Origin: a virus
Strand: one strand, 5' to 3'
DNA length: 23,674 nt
Virus record (IMG/VR): IMGVR_UViG_3300035703_000410
Location: 1-23,674 of that record
Of this stretch, positions 1 to 6,433 are shown piece by piece. Position 1 is the stretch's first letter. The number at the start of each line of letters is the position of its first letter. A program made the translations under genes and the position numbers. The notes beneath the pieces were generated by a model. That model saw only the letters and a program-made list of their open reading frames with translations, had not been told where the DNA came from and did not search any database.

Positions 1-86
1 TGCCTACTCAACCTCAGTTCTTGACACAAAGCATCAGTCCCACCAACCATCGCTGACGCAGCCTTCAATGCTCTTTCAGGGTCCAT
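1..86 (-). CDS. Probable Cro/YdaS-like HTH regulator, N-terminus only
   Basis: This leftward gene starts with ATG at 86-84 and runs off the left edge, leaving 28 codons. An excellent Shine-Dalgarno sequence (AGGAGGTG, 91-98 on the complementary strand) lies just upstream, so the start is well supported. The visible peptide begins MDPERALKAASAMVGG and continues TDALCQELRLSR. That pattern (helix, GG turn, 'aLcqeLrls') resembles the start of small Cro/YdaS-type helix-turn-helix repressors. It is transcribed divergently from the recombination genes, which is where a phage switch regulator often sits. The identity is inferred from under 30 residues; the existence of the gene is much more certain than its function. 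Confidence 0.55.
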   Translation of the reverse strand, partial: MDPERALKAASAMVGGTDALCQELRLSR

Positions 87-249
87 TTGACACCTCCTGA
101 CGCAATGCTACACTACAGGTTGATAGAGTGCAAACAAATGCTATAGCTTTTGGCTAACACGAAACAGAGATCAATAAAAATATTTGTGTTGACCGAGCGT
201 CTGTAAGTAGCGAGAATGACAACCATCGACACACAAACAGGGGATTGAG
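87..249. promoter_or_regulatory. Divergent intergenic control region
   Basis: These 163 bp separate the leftward HTH-like gene from the rightward recombination genes and are the largest gene-free stretch in the window. The region is AT-rich around 140-190. It holds the palindrome GCTATAGC (140-147) and two copies of AATGCTA (104-110 and 137-143), which could be operator sequences. A candidate promoter is present for each direction. A weak leftward candidate is TTGCAC (133-128), a 17-nt spacer and TAGCAT (110-105). Operator function is inference from position only. Confidence 0.45.
189..217 (+). promoter_or_regulatory. Candidate sigma-70-type promoter for the rightward operon
   Basis: TTGACC at 189-194 matches the -35 consensus at five of six positions. 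A 17-nt spacer is followed by GAGAAT at 212-217, which matches the -10 consensus at four of six positions. Transcription would start near 224, about 25 bases before the first rightward start codon. No second promoter was seen before the ERF gene. Confidence 0.45.
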
Positions 250-423
250 ATGCTGATTGACACTCTGAAACAAGTTCAGGCTTTGCTGGACAAGATGATC
301 CAGCATGACTGTCTGAACTTCGACCACTCAGGTCAGTACCTGCGCGAAGCAAGGATTGATTACGTTCGGGACGTCCTGTCCGTGCAAGGCAAGATTGACT
401 ATCTACTCGGAGAGAAGAAATGA
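250..423 (+). CDS. Small hypothetical phage protein (57 aa)
   Basis: This is the first gene of the rightward block. It begins with ATG at 250, five bases after a good ribosome binding site (AGGGGA, 239-244), and ends with TGA at 421-423. The protein is soluble-looking and mostly helical: an N-terminal amphipathic helix (LIDTLKQVQALLDKMI), a short polar middle, and a second helix ending in GEKK. I recognise no family. Its stop overlaps the next start as ATGA, so it is probably translationally coupled to the 47-aa gene that follows. The ribosome binding site, start position and coupling make it a likely real early gene. Confidence 0.7.
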   Translation: MLIDTLKQVQALLDKMIQHDCLNFDHSGQYLREARIDYVRDVLSVQGKIDYLLGEKK

Positions 424-563
424 ACGATCAGAACCGTTGGGAGTACGAGGTGCAACGTCACCAAGAGAGGGAAGAGATCAAGCGCAAGCTCTTTGCATTC
501 AGCGCCTGGGGATTCGCTTGGACCTTTTTCTTTGCTCTGATGTACGCAATGCTCGCAGCATGA
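420..563 (+). CDS. Small single-pass membrane protein (47 aa)
   Basis: ATG at 420 overlaps the stop of the preceding gene (ATGA), and TGA is at 561-563. Residues 1-24 are highly charged and helical (…RHQEREEIKRK). Residues about 25-47 form one hydrophobic segment rich in Phe, Trp and Ala (…FAWTFFFALMYAMLAA), so this is a candidate inner-membrane protein with a cytoplasmic N-terminus. Function is unknown. It sits among early genes rather than beside holin and endolysin, so a lysis role is unlikely. Its stop overlaps the next ATG in the same ATGA arrangement. Confidence 0.65.
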   Translation: MNDQNRWEYEVQRHQEREEIKRKLFAFSAWGFAWTFFFALMYAMLAA

Positions 564-757
564 ACGACCCGGCATTTGTCTGGGTTCCTAGCGCCGCCAC
601 AGACGTAACACAAACATGGCGCAAGTTTGGTTGGAAACCTATTTCGGAGAGAACTGATCATGAAGCAAATCGCATCCGCGCTCGTCAAAGCTCAACAGGC
701 TTTTGGCCCAGCACTCAAGAGCAGCAGCAACCCGCACTTCCGCAGCAAATACGCTGA
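560..757 (+). CDS. Small hypothetical protein with WRKFGW motif, overlapping ERF
   Basis: ATG at 560 overlaps the stop of the membrane-protein gene as ATGA. The first 30 residues (MNDPAFVWVPSAATDVTQ, then TWRKFGWKPISE) have the look of a short phage protein carrying a W-R-K-F-G-W-x-P core. I recall similar short proteins in other phages but cannot verify it here. The frame stays open to 757, so its last 98 bases overlap the start of the ERF gene in another frame. The tail after about residue 32 is Gln/Arg-rich and looks like read-through of ERF sequence. It could therefore be an ancestral short gene that lost its stop. Function is unknown. Confidence 0.5.
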   Translation: MNDPAFVWVPSAATDVTQTWRKFGWKPISERTDHEANRIRARQSSTGFWPSTQEQQQPALPQQIR

Positions 758-1214
758 TTTAGCAGCAGTCATCGAAGCAGTAATTGACGGTCTCAACAAA
801 AACGGGATCTTTCTGACGCAAGGCACCCACGAGTGCGACAACGGGGTCATCGTCGAAACCATTCTCATTCATGAGTCAGGCGAAACACTGTCAGGTGGCA
901 AACTACACGTTCCAGCAACCAAGCAAGACGCACAGGGTTACGGCTCGGCATTGACCTATGCTCGACGCTACAGCCTGATGGCAATCACCGGAATCGCACC
1001 GGAGGATGATGACGGTAACGCTGCAAGCAAAAAGACGATGAAACCTCTTGATGCAACAGCAGCCGTTAAAACGCTCTCAGAGGCTCCAACAATGGAGGAT
1101 CTCAAAACCATCTATGCCAAGGCTTTCAAAGCCTTCCAAGGCGATTCTGAGGCTCTGAAGGCTATTGACGCAGCCAAAGATTCACGCAAAGCTGAACTGA
1201 TGGAGATTGCGTAA
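660..1214 (+). CDS. erf: ERF-family single-strand annealing protein
   Basis: This 184-aa protein anneals complementary single strands during phage recombination, in the manner of P22 Erf. The recognisable core includes AQQAFGPALKSSSNPHFRSK near residues 10-29, then YADLAAVIEAV, a GVIVETILIHESGETLSGG beta segment, and the family signature QGYGSALTYARRYSLMAI. A charged C-terminal region follows. The start at 660 is chosen over an in-frame ATG at 627 because GGAGAG (646-651) lies 8 bases upstream and MKQIASALVKAQ is a typical ERF N-terminus. The stop overlaps the exonuclease start as TAATG. Pairing with a YqaJ exonuclease is the classic two-component phage recombination system. Confidence 0.93.
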   Translation: MKQIASALVKAQQAFGPALKSSSNPHFRSKYADLAAVIEAVIDGLNKNGIFLTQGTHECDNGVIVETILIHESGETLSGGKLHVPATKQDAQGYGSALTYARRYSLMAITGIAPEDDDGNAASKKTMKPLDATAAVKTLSEAPTMEDLKTIYAKAFKAFQGDSEALKAIDAAKDSRKAELMEIA

Positions 1215-1813
1215 TGGATCAACGCTCAGACGAGTGGTTCTCTGCCCGTCTGGGCTTTGCTACCGCATCCCGCATGAACGATGCTCTAGCAGGCTCAGAA
1301 ACTGCGGCAAGACGAGGCTACCTCATCCAACTTGTGACAGAGAGGCTCACCGGCCAGCAACAGGAGTCATTTTCGTCAGCAGCAATGCAACGGGGGACAG
1401 ACCTGGAACCTGTCGCTCGAATGGCGTATGAGGTTACATACAAATTTGTATCTAAAGCAGGATTCTTAAAACATCCGTCTATAGAGTGGTTTGGTGCTTC
1501 ACCGGATGGTCTGGTCGGGGACGATGGTTTGGTAGAGATCAAATGTCCAAACAGCACCACCCATGTCGACTACATCCTGGAAGGAAAAGTTCCGACAAAG
1601 TACAAGCGTCAGATGCTGGCTCAACTGGCCTGCACAGGACGGAAGTGGTGCGATTTCGTGTCGTTCGATGACAGGCTTCCAGAACACCTGCAACTATTCG
1701 TGGTCAGGTTTGAGCCTAAGCCAGAGGAGATCGACAAGCTGCAAGAAGGTGTGATCAAGTTTCTCAACGATGTTCAGAAGGAGTACGACAAGTGCCAGTC
1801 GTTTACGAAGTGA
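1214..1813 (+). CDS. YqaJ-family (lambda-exonuclease-like) recombinase nuclease
   Basis: This 199-aa nuclease of the PD-(D/E)XK superfamily would resect double-strand ends and hand single strands to ERF. Visible motifs in order are the N-terminal QRSDEWFSARLG (residues 3-14), QRGTDLEP with Glu65, SPDGL with Asp98, and EIK with Glu108 and Lys110. A helix YKRQMLAQLACTG with Gln133 follows. These match the metal-binding and catalytic positions of the family. Length is normal for small phage YqaJ proteins. The start overlaps the ERF stop by one base, so equimolar coupled synthesis is likely. Confidence 0.93.
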   Translation: MDQRSDEWFSARLGFATASRMNDALAGSETAARRGYLIQLVTERLTGQQQESFSSAAMQRGTDLEPVARMAYEVTYKFVSKAGFLKHPSIEWFGASPDGLVGDDGLVEIKCPNSTTHVDYILEGKVPTKYKRQMLAQLACTGRKWCDFVSFDDRLPEHLQLFVVRFEPKPEEIDKLQEGVIKFLNDVQKEYDKCQSFTK

Positions 1814-2028
1814 CAGCAGCAGGTGAGAAGTACCAAGCCAAAGACGGTACAGAGAAAACCAAATGGATCAGGATGGGGTCAGTAATTCAGACCAAGAACG
1901 GACGGATGACGCTCAAGATCGAGTCCATCCCTGTCGGATGGGATGGGTGGGCAAGCCTGATGGAGCCTCGACAGGATGAGCCGAAAAAGTCACGACAACC
2001 AGGGGATGATGATGATCTTCCATTCTGA
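1792..2028 (+). CDS. Small protein with SSB-like acidic C-terminal tail
   Basis: This 78-aa protein starts with GTG at 1792 (ribosome binding site AAGGAG 1778-1783, spacer 8) and overlaps the exonuclease by 22 bases. It reads as a compact beta-rich domain (YEVTAAGEKYQAKDGTEKTK, then KWIRMGSVIQTKNGRMTLKI and ESIPVGWDGWASLMEP). A short linker leads to the terminus PGDDDDLPF. That tail closely imitates the DDDIPF tip by which bacterial SSB recruits repair enzymes. The body could be a reduced OB-like fold, but this is inference. Position directly after ERF and YqaJ fits a single-strand-binding or SSB-mimic accessory of recombination. Confidence 0.7.
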   Translation: MPVVYEVTAAGEKYQAKDGTEKTKWIRMGSVIQTKNGRMTLKIESIPVGWDGWASLMEPRQDEPKKSRQPGDDDDLPF

Positions 2029-2329
2029 AACCGGAGGTGCGACGATTTTCAACTCTCAAGTTGGAGCTATTTCCAGAAAAGATCCAATCAATCCAGCACA
2101 CTACAAACGAGGGGATATTGAATGTATTGACGCGCTAGCAGCAGCAACAGCAAACCTGAAAGGTATCGAGGCTGTCTGCACTGCTAACGCGATCAAGTAT
2201 CTGTGGAGGTGGAAAGAAAAGAACGGGATGGAGGATTTGAAAAAAGCTCACTGGTACATTGAGCGACTCATTCAGACATGTCACGTGCAGCCTTCGCAAC
2301 CTCCAACACCCTTCGAGTCCAACCTTTAG
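2012..2329 (+). CDS. DUF3310 protein
   Basis: The conserved block DPINPAHYKRGDIECID and the following EAVCTANAIKYLWRW and EDLKKAHWYIERLI are typical of DUF3310, a small phage family often called a nucleotide-kinase-like domain but without an established biochemical role. Three tandem ATG codons occur at 2006, 2009 and 2012. The last has AGGGG (2001-2005) at a 6-base spacing and is chosen; an upstream ATG at 1976 is also open. The gene overlaps the SSB-tailed gene by 17 bases. Its last 62 bases overlap the 3' end of the endolysin gene on the opposite strand. It is the last gene of the rightward block. Confidence 0.85.
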   Translation: MIFHSETGGATIFNSQVGAISRKDPINPAHYKRGDIECIDALAAATANLKGIEAVCTANAIKYLWRWKEKNGMEDLKKAHWYIERLIQTCHVQPSQPPTPFESNL

Positions 2330-2774
2330 CAAATGTCGGGAAGTGCGGCAAGCCTTGGAGAAACTCTAGGCGCTTGTCGCATATCTCCTGGACCAATTTA
2401 GACCTCTGGTGGCGTTTTGTAGCCTCGATAGTCTTAGGACCAATGATCCCGTCTTTCGTGGCTCCTACGCATTCCTGAAGCATCCTAGAGGCTCTGGTAA
2501 CACCAGAGTTCACCGCAAAGTCGAATACGGCATAGTCAACACCGCGAGGCAGGTCATCTGCTCGAACAGCATCCCAGTACCGGGCTTTGTACAGAGGTTT
2601 GACGTCTTTGACCGTGAGGTTACGCATTTCCTCTTCGGTCACTTCTCGCTTCACCCAATCCTCCCAGGTTGCTTTCGTGATGCCGAGATTGGTCATTCCA
2701 CCAGGGTCGGATGGATGCTCTACAAAACCACCTTCATGTTTAATCACCATCGGAAAGCAAATGTCAAACATCAT
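2268..2774 (-). CDS. Endolysin, GH108 N-acetylmuramidase
   Basis: This 168-aa peptidoglycan hydrolase degrades the cell wall at lysis. The N-terminal domain has the GH108 catalytic signature HEGGF with Glu14, followed by DPGGMTNLGIT and a helical segment ending LYKARYWDAV. The C-terminal part (AVFDFAVNSG, then GATKDGIIGPKT) matches the peptidoglycan-binding domain that usually accompanies GH108. No signal peptide or SAR segment is seen, so release should depend on the holin. The start overlaps the holin stop as ATGA. A second ATG follows immediately and could also be used. It is the final gene of the late block. Confidence 0.93.
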   Translation of the reverse strand: MMFDICFPMVIKHEGGFVEHPSDPGGMTNLGITKATWEDWVKREVTEEEMRNLTVKDVKPLYKARYWDAVRADDLPRGVDYAVFDFAVNSGVTRASRMLQECVGATKDGIIGPKTIEATKRHQRSKLVQEICDKRLEFLQGLPHFPTFAKGWTRRVLEVAKAARDMSE

Positions 2775-3160
2775 CGCTTAATTGCCTCAGCAACAGTCGG
2801 AGCAATCTTTTCAATTGACCTGCCGATAACGTAACCACCGAGACCAAACTCCACAATCGACCAAAGTTTGATGTACTCAGCCTCAGACAGGTTAGGAGCA
2901 GCCCAGCCAAACCAGCGAGCAACTATCAAACAAACAAACACAATCATCGTCAACGGTCGCCAATTGCTAGCCAGCCAGTGAGACGATGCTGCTTCGGTCT
3001 TGATGATGTCAGCAGCAGCAGCGTTTAGTTGATGCGCGTTTTGCCATAGCTGAGTCGTCATCTCCGCTTCGGCTTTGGCTGCTTCAGCAGGATCAGGGAA
3101 CTTGCTGGCAACAATCTTTCCAAGGATCGGAGCCAACACGGGGATCAGTGCTTGAATCAT
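2771..3160 (-). CDS. Holin of the 3-TM family
   Basis: This 129-aa membrane protein would form the inner-membrane lesion that lets the endolysin reach the wall. It has an N-terminal hydrophobic helix (ALIPVLAPILGKIVA), an Ala/Glu-rich soluble segment, the family signature NWRPLTMIVFVCLIVARWFG, and a final hydrophobic helix with EFGLGGYVIGRSIEKI. This arrangement matches the Holin_3TMs family. The start at 3160 is preferred over an in-frame ATG at 3178 because it gives the same ATGA overlap with the upstream stop seen at the downstream end, and it places the hydrophobic helix at the very N-terminus. Confidence 0.9.
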   Translation of the reverse strand: MIQALIPVLAPILGKIVASKFPDPAEAAKAEAEMTTQLWQNAHQLNAAAADIIKTEAASSHWLASNWRPLTMIVFVCLIVARWFGWAAPNLSEAEYIKLWSIVEFGLGGYVIGRSIEKIAPTVAEAIKR

Positions 3161-3351
3161 TTTAGCCACCCATCCCAAGCGGTTTTAAGTACGAGCAAAG
3201 CCGCACCAATACCTGCTAGCCACTTCATAAAAGCAACAAGCGTCTGAGCCGCTTTCCAGGCTTCTGCAAGGTCTTTGATTGAGTGATTGAGGTCGTCAAC
3301 TTTAGCCTCAATTTTCTCAACGTGCGCACGGAGTTGTTCGACCTCGCTCAT
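3157..3351 (-). CDS. XhlA-like coiled-coil membrane protein (64 aa)
   Basis: The first ~36 residues form a heptad-like charged helix (EQLRAHVEKIEAKVDDLNHS). One hydrophobic stretch follows (residues about 38-60: TLVAFMKWLAGIGAALLVLK) and then a short WDGWLK tail. This layout resembles XhlA-type haemolysin/holin accessories found beside phage lysis genes. GAGG at 3359-3362 serves as ribosome binding site. The gene directly precedes and overlaps the holin, so it is likely part of the lysis cassette. It could be an antiholin or pinholin partner. A spanin role is less likely because there is no lipobox or periplasmic C-terminal domain. No separate Rz/Rz1 pair was seen. Confidence 0.72.
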   Translation of the reverse strand: MSEVEQLRAHVEKIEAKVDDLNHSIKDLAEAWKAAQTLVAFMKWLAGIGAALLVLKTAWDGWLK

Positions 3352-3359
3352 GCTCTACC

Positions 3360-4490
3360 TCAACGGAATACAGCAACGGAAATTGCAGCAACGTCTGTTG
3401 CAGCCCCAGATCCAGCAGAAATTCTAACCTTGAAGTTGCCAGCAGCAAACGATGCTGATGGGGTGAATGCGACAAACTCTTCACCGGCAGAATCACCACC
3501 GCCACCAGAACAAACAGCGCAATAGTTTGCATCAGCCATTGCGGTTGTAAAGTTCACCGTATAGTCGCCAGTTCCGTTCTTGTAAACACTAGCAACATTG
3601 CCAGATGCAGAAATTGTTTGATTGGTTCCTGTAGTTCCCGTCCCATCAAACCTTACCCAGGCGCGAGCACCAAACACAGGAGCAGACCCAGACTGAGCAC
3701 CGCTCATCTTGGCAGCGGTAATAGCTCCATCAGATACAGTCGTGGCTGTCGTTGCTGTACCAGCATTGCCTGTAATGTTGATGCCCCAGTTGCCTGTAGC
3801 ACCTGTGCCGTTGGATGACGGGACATCAATGTTGATTCTCGCAGCAGCAGCCGTTGTTCCACCAGTTCCTCCGCTTGCAATCGCAAGCGTCGATGACAAT
3901 CCTGCTGCATTGCCTGTAATGCTGATCCCCCAAGTTCCTGACGCATTCGTTCCAGTTTTGGATGGCGCATAGTCGGTAATCTGCGCACCAACGAATGCAG
4001 TAGTCGCTGCTTTGGTGCTGCTATCTCCAAGAGTGGCAGTCGGAACGATTGGGCTACTGGAAAACGTCTTAACACCGGCAATCGTCTGATCTCCGGTCGT
4101 ATAAACCCCATTCGTCACCGTGTCGGCATTGCCTGTCACGTTACCCGTCACATTGCCAGTCAGGTTGCCTGTAACATTCCCAACAAACCCAGCAGACGTA
4201 AACGTACCAACAGACACACCATTGGCAGACACCCCTACAACATTAGCTCCACCAGAGTAAAAACCTGTATCAAGATCACCTGTAAACGTCCAAGATGGAG
4301 CAGCAGCAGTACCTGCCGGAGCAATGTATCGATCCATTGCGCCTGATTGCCACTCTTTCAGATCAGCCATCAACTGCCGGATGGCATTGTTGATGTTCGC
4401 AGGAGAGCAACCCTCTGCGATGTTGATTGAGTTGATGTCGGTGTTAAGGTCTGGGTTAGTGTCAAACTCGGAGATCTTTGTCTTTGCCAT
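3360..4490 (-). CDS. Tail fibre / receptor-binding protein
   Basis: This 376-aa fibre-type protein opens with a motif common to phage fibres (INIAEGCSPANINNAIRQLM, residues 22-41), probably the virion-attachment part. The middle is Gly/Thr/Asn-rich, includes four GN(V/L)T units (residues 104-119), and has the TLGDSSTKAATTAFV segment typical of trimeric fibres. The last ~100 residues (starting near FGARAWVRFDGTG) form a separate compact domain ending ISVAVFR and are the likely receptor-binding tip. It follows the internal virion genes and precedes lysis genes, the position of T7 gp17. It begins 2 bases after the upstream stop with GAGGA as ribosome binding site. Confidence 0.85.
   Translation of the reverse strand: MAKTKISEFDTNPDLNTDINSINIAEGCSPANINNAIRQLMADLKEWQSGAMDRYIAPAGTAAAPSWTFTGDLDTGFYSGGANVVGVSANGVSVGTFTSAGFVGNVTGNLTGNVTGNVTGNADTVTNGVYTTGDQTIAGVKTFSSSPIVPTATLGDSSTKAATTAFVGAQITDYAPSKTGTNASGTWGISITGNAAGLSSTLAIASGGTGGTTAAAARINIDVPSSNGTGATGNWGINITGNAGTATTATTVSDGAITAAKMSGAQSGSAPVFGARAWVRFDGTGTTGTNQTISASGNVASVYKNGTGDYTVNFTTAMADANYCAVCSGGGGDSAGEEFVAFTPSASFAAGNFKVRISAGSGAATDVAAISVAVFR
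4134..4181 (-). repeat. Four tandem 12-bp units encoding GN(V/L)T
   Basis: Four consecutive 12-base units of the form GG-N-AA-Y-N-TG/TT-AC encode GNVT, GNLT, GNVT, GNVT in the fibre gene, and a fifth degenerate unit encodes GNAD. The units differ mainly at third codon positions, so the repeat is kept at protein level. It could expand or contract by slippage or recombination and change shaft length. Confidence 0.8.
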
Positions 4491-4492
4491 GA

Positions 4493-6433
4493 TTATTCCT
4501 CAGTCAGACCAAACACCTGACCGTAGCCAAGTTTAAGTGCGCGTTTTTGAAGCTCTTGCGACAACGGAACCATTTCAGCAGTAGTCGCTTTCCTCATTAG
4601 CCTTGCAGCCAGTTTAGGGTCAAGCATAGCGTCAACAATCACCTCTCTGATCTGGTCGTCTGTTCCGTTGTATAGCCAGTTCATCGGAGCAGCAACCTTC
4701 TGCAAAACTGCTGGAACGTCTCCAAACATAGATTTCCCGGCAATAGCACCAATCACGTTTGCGACAGACAGGTTCCTGAACGTATTAGACCCAGGCTCTT
4801 GAGTAACTCGCAGCGTCGCTTCATCAAGATCCTGTCCAACCTTTTTCAAAACAGACAACTGTGTTTTGGATAGCTTGGTTTCGTTTTCAGCAGCACGAAT
4901 TGCGTTGACGAATTTTGGTTGTGAGATCAAATATTCAGACACATTCCCAGGGTCAGAAATCATTGGCGTTGTCGTCAACACCTTGCCCCTAAAATCCTGC
5001 GCGGCCTTCATCCGTTCAATGCCACGGCTTGATGCTGCATACTTTTTTAGATATTCACCATAACCCGGAGCAATAGACTCGATCTGTTCATCAATTGATC
5101 TAATGACTTGTTCAAGTTGGCCTTTGGCAAGACTGAAAGCAGATCCATCCTTGTCAAGCAATCCTTGAGCAGCATCTCTTAGGTCTTTACGAACTTCGTA
5201 AAGATCCGCTGGAGTTGTGGCTTTTTCGATTCTGGCTCTCGCAAAATTCATCGCTCGTTCAACAGGAACCCTTTTACCAGCAGGAGACGAGAGAATATTG
5301 GAGATCAAACCATCAACATTAGTGATGTTGTCGAAAAACTGCTCAGGAGTAACAGTTGACCGTTCAAACGCTTGCTCTCTCAAAGGTCTCGTTACCTCAT
5401 CACGCTTTGCGATAGCAGCATCAAGATCCGTTTTTTCTTTGGCAAGACGATCAAGAATTGACAACCTTGCACGATTGGCTTGCATGGATTGCTCAGTCAG
5501 TTTGCCTGTTACATCCAACCCACGAACAGGAGGAACAGCTGCGGCAAGACCAACGTCACGAGCAGCCTGTGCTGTAGTTGGAGTGTATCCCTGAACACCA
5601 GTCTGATACGCTTCCAGATTCCGAACAGCAGCATCTGGATCGCGTGACAACTGGCGGAGAATGTTTCCAACCACAACTTCCCTACCTGCTTCGGTAAACG
5701 GTCTTACAAGCTCTCGGCCACCCCTGGCAGCAGATTGAGCAGACAAGACAGCAGCAGTTCCGGCAGACGGAGCAACAGTCCCGGCAAGCACACCAAGACC
5801 AAGCTGCTCATACGGTCCCATGCCCTCTTCTCTCGCAAGAGCAGAGCCTAGAGCGCCAGCACCGGCAGATGTTGCCTGAAAAACTGGAGATTGCGTGAGC
5901 AATTCTTTGGGGGCAGCAAACCGAGCGGGCAATGCAGCACCAATACCAGCACCACCTAATACACCAGCAACAGCCGATGAAATATCTTGCGCTCGCTTCT
6001 CTTGCTCTGTCTCAGCCTCTGGTAGCCCAGCACGAGTCATCAACTGCTGTTGCGCCTGTGATGGCATCGGCAGACTTGTTCCACCAATCATGTTGACCAA
6101 AGACACAAGAGCATCAGACGCAAGAGCAGGAAGCCCTAGCGCACCAGTCACACCAGCACGAGCAGTCAACCCAAGTTGCCGACCAATGTCTGTATCTGTA
6201 ATTGAAAGAGGTTGGGCTTTTGCTTGCCTTGCCTCTTCAAGCAATCGCATTCTAGGCTGTTGACCTGGAGGTGTAGGTTGTAACCCAAGAGCAGTATCAA
6301 CAGCAGTCAAGGCGCGTTGAGCAATCGGTTCTTTCCCTGCAAGGATTCGCAATCCTGCTTCGCTAACATCCTGCATCCTGCCAGCAGAAATAAGCTCCAG
6401 ATCCTTCTCTGACAGCCTAGACAAATCAGCCAT
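4493..6433 (-). CDS. Large internal-virion / DNA-ejection-like protein (646 aa)
   Basis: This is the largest of four consecutive Ala/Gly/Gln-rich genes between the tail hub region and the tail fibre, in the place of T7 gp16. The N-terminus (DLSRLSEKDLELISAGRM) is helical. Residues roughly 85-250 hold several weakly hydrophobic Gly/Ala segments such as VAGVLGGAGIGAAL and LGLGVLAGTVAPSAG that could insert in membranes. Residues roughly 300-500 are charged and helical. I see no transglycosylase or peptidase motif. The family is not recognised with confidence, and the ejection role is inferred from position and composition. The start overlaps the preceding stop as TAATG. Confidence 0.72.
   Translation of the reverse strand: MADLSRLSEKDLELISAGRMQDVSEAGLRILAGKEPIAQRALTAVDTALGLQPTPPGQQPRMRLLEEARQAKAQPLSITDTDIGRQLGLTARAGVTGALGLPALASDALVSLVNMIGGTSLPMPSQAQQQLMTRAGLPEAETEQEKRAQDISSAVAGVLGGAGIGAALPARFAAPKELLTQSPVFQATSAGAGALGSALAREEGMGPYEQLGLGVLAGTVAPSAGTAAVLSAQSAARGGRELVRPFTEAGREVVVGNILRQLSRDPDAAVRNLEAYQTGVQGYTPTTAQAARDVGLAAAVPPVRGLDVTGKLTEQSMQANRARLSILDRLAKEKTDLDAAIAKRDEVTRPLREQAFERSTVTPEQFFDNITNVDGLISNILSSPAGKRVPVERAMNFARARIEKATTPADLYEVRKDLRDAAQGLLDKDGSAFSLAKGQLEQVIRSIDEQIESIAPGYGEYLKKYAASSRGIERMKAAQDFRGKVLTTTPMISDPGNVSEYLISQPKFVNAIRAAENETKLSKTQLSVLKKVGQDLDEATLRVTQEPGSNTFRNLSVANVIGAIAGKSMFGDVPAVLQKVAAPMNWLYNGTDDQIREVIVDAMLDPKLAARLMRKATTAEMVPLSQELQKRALKLGYGQVFGLTEE

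Noticed and set aside
2409-2834. Plus-strand open frame across endolysin and holin
   Set aside because: Antisense to two recognised lysis genes and no domain pattern of its own.
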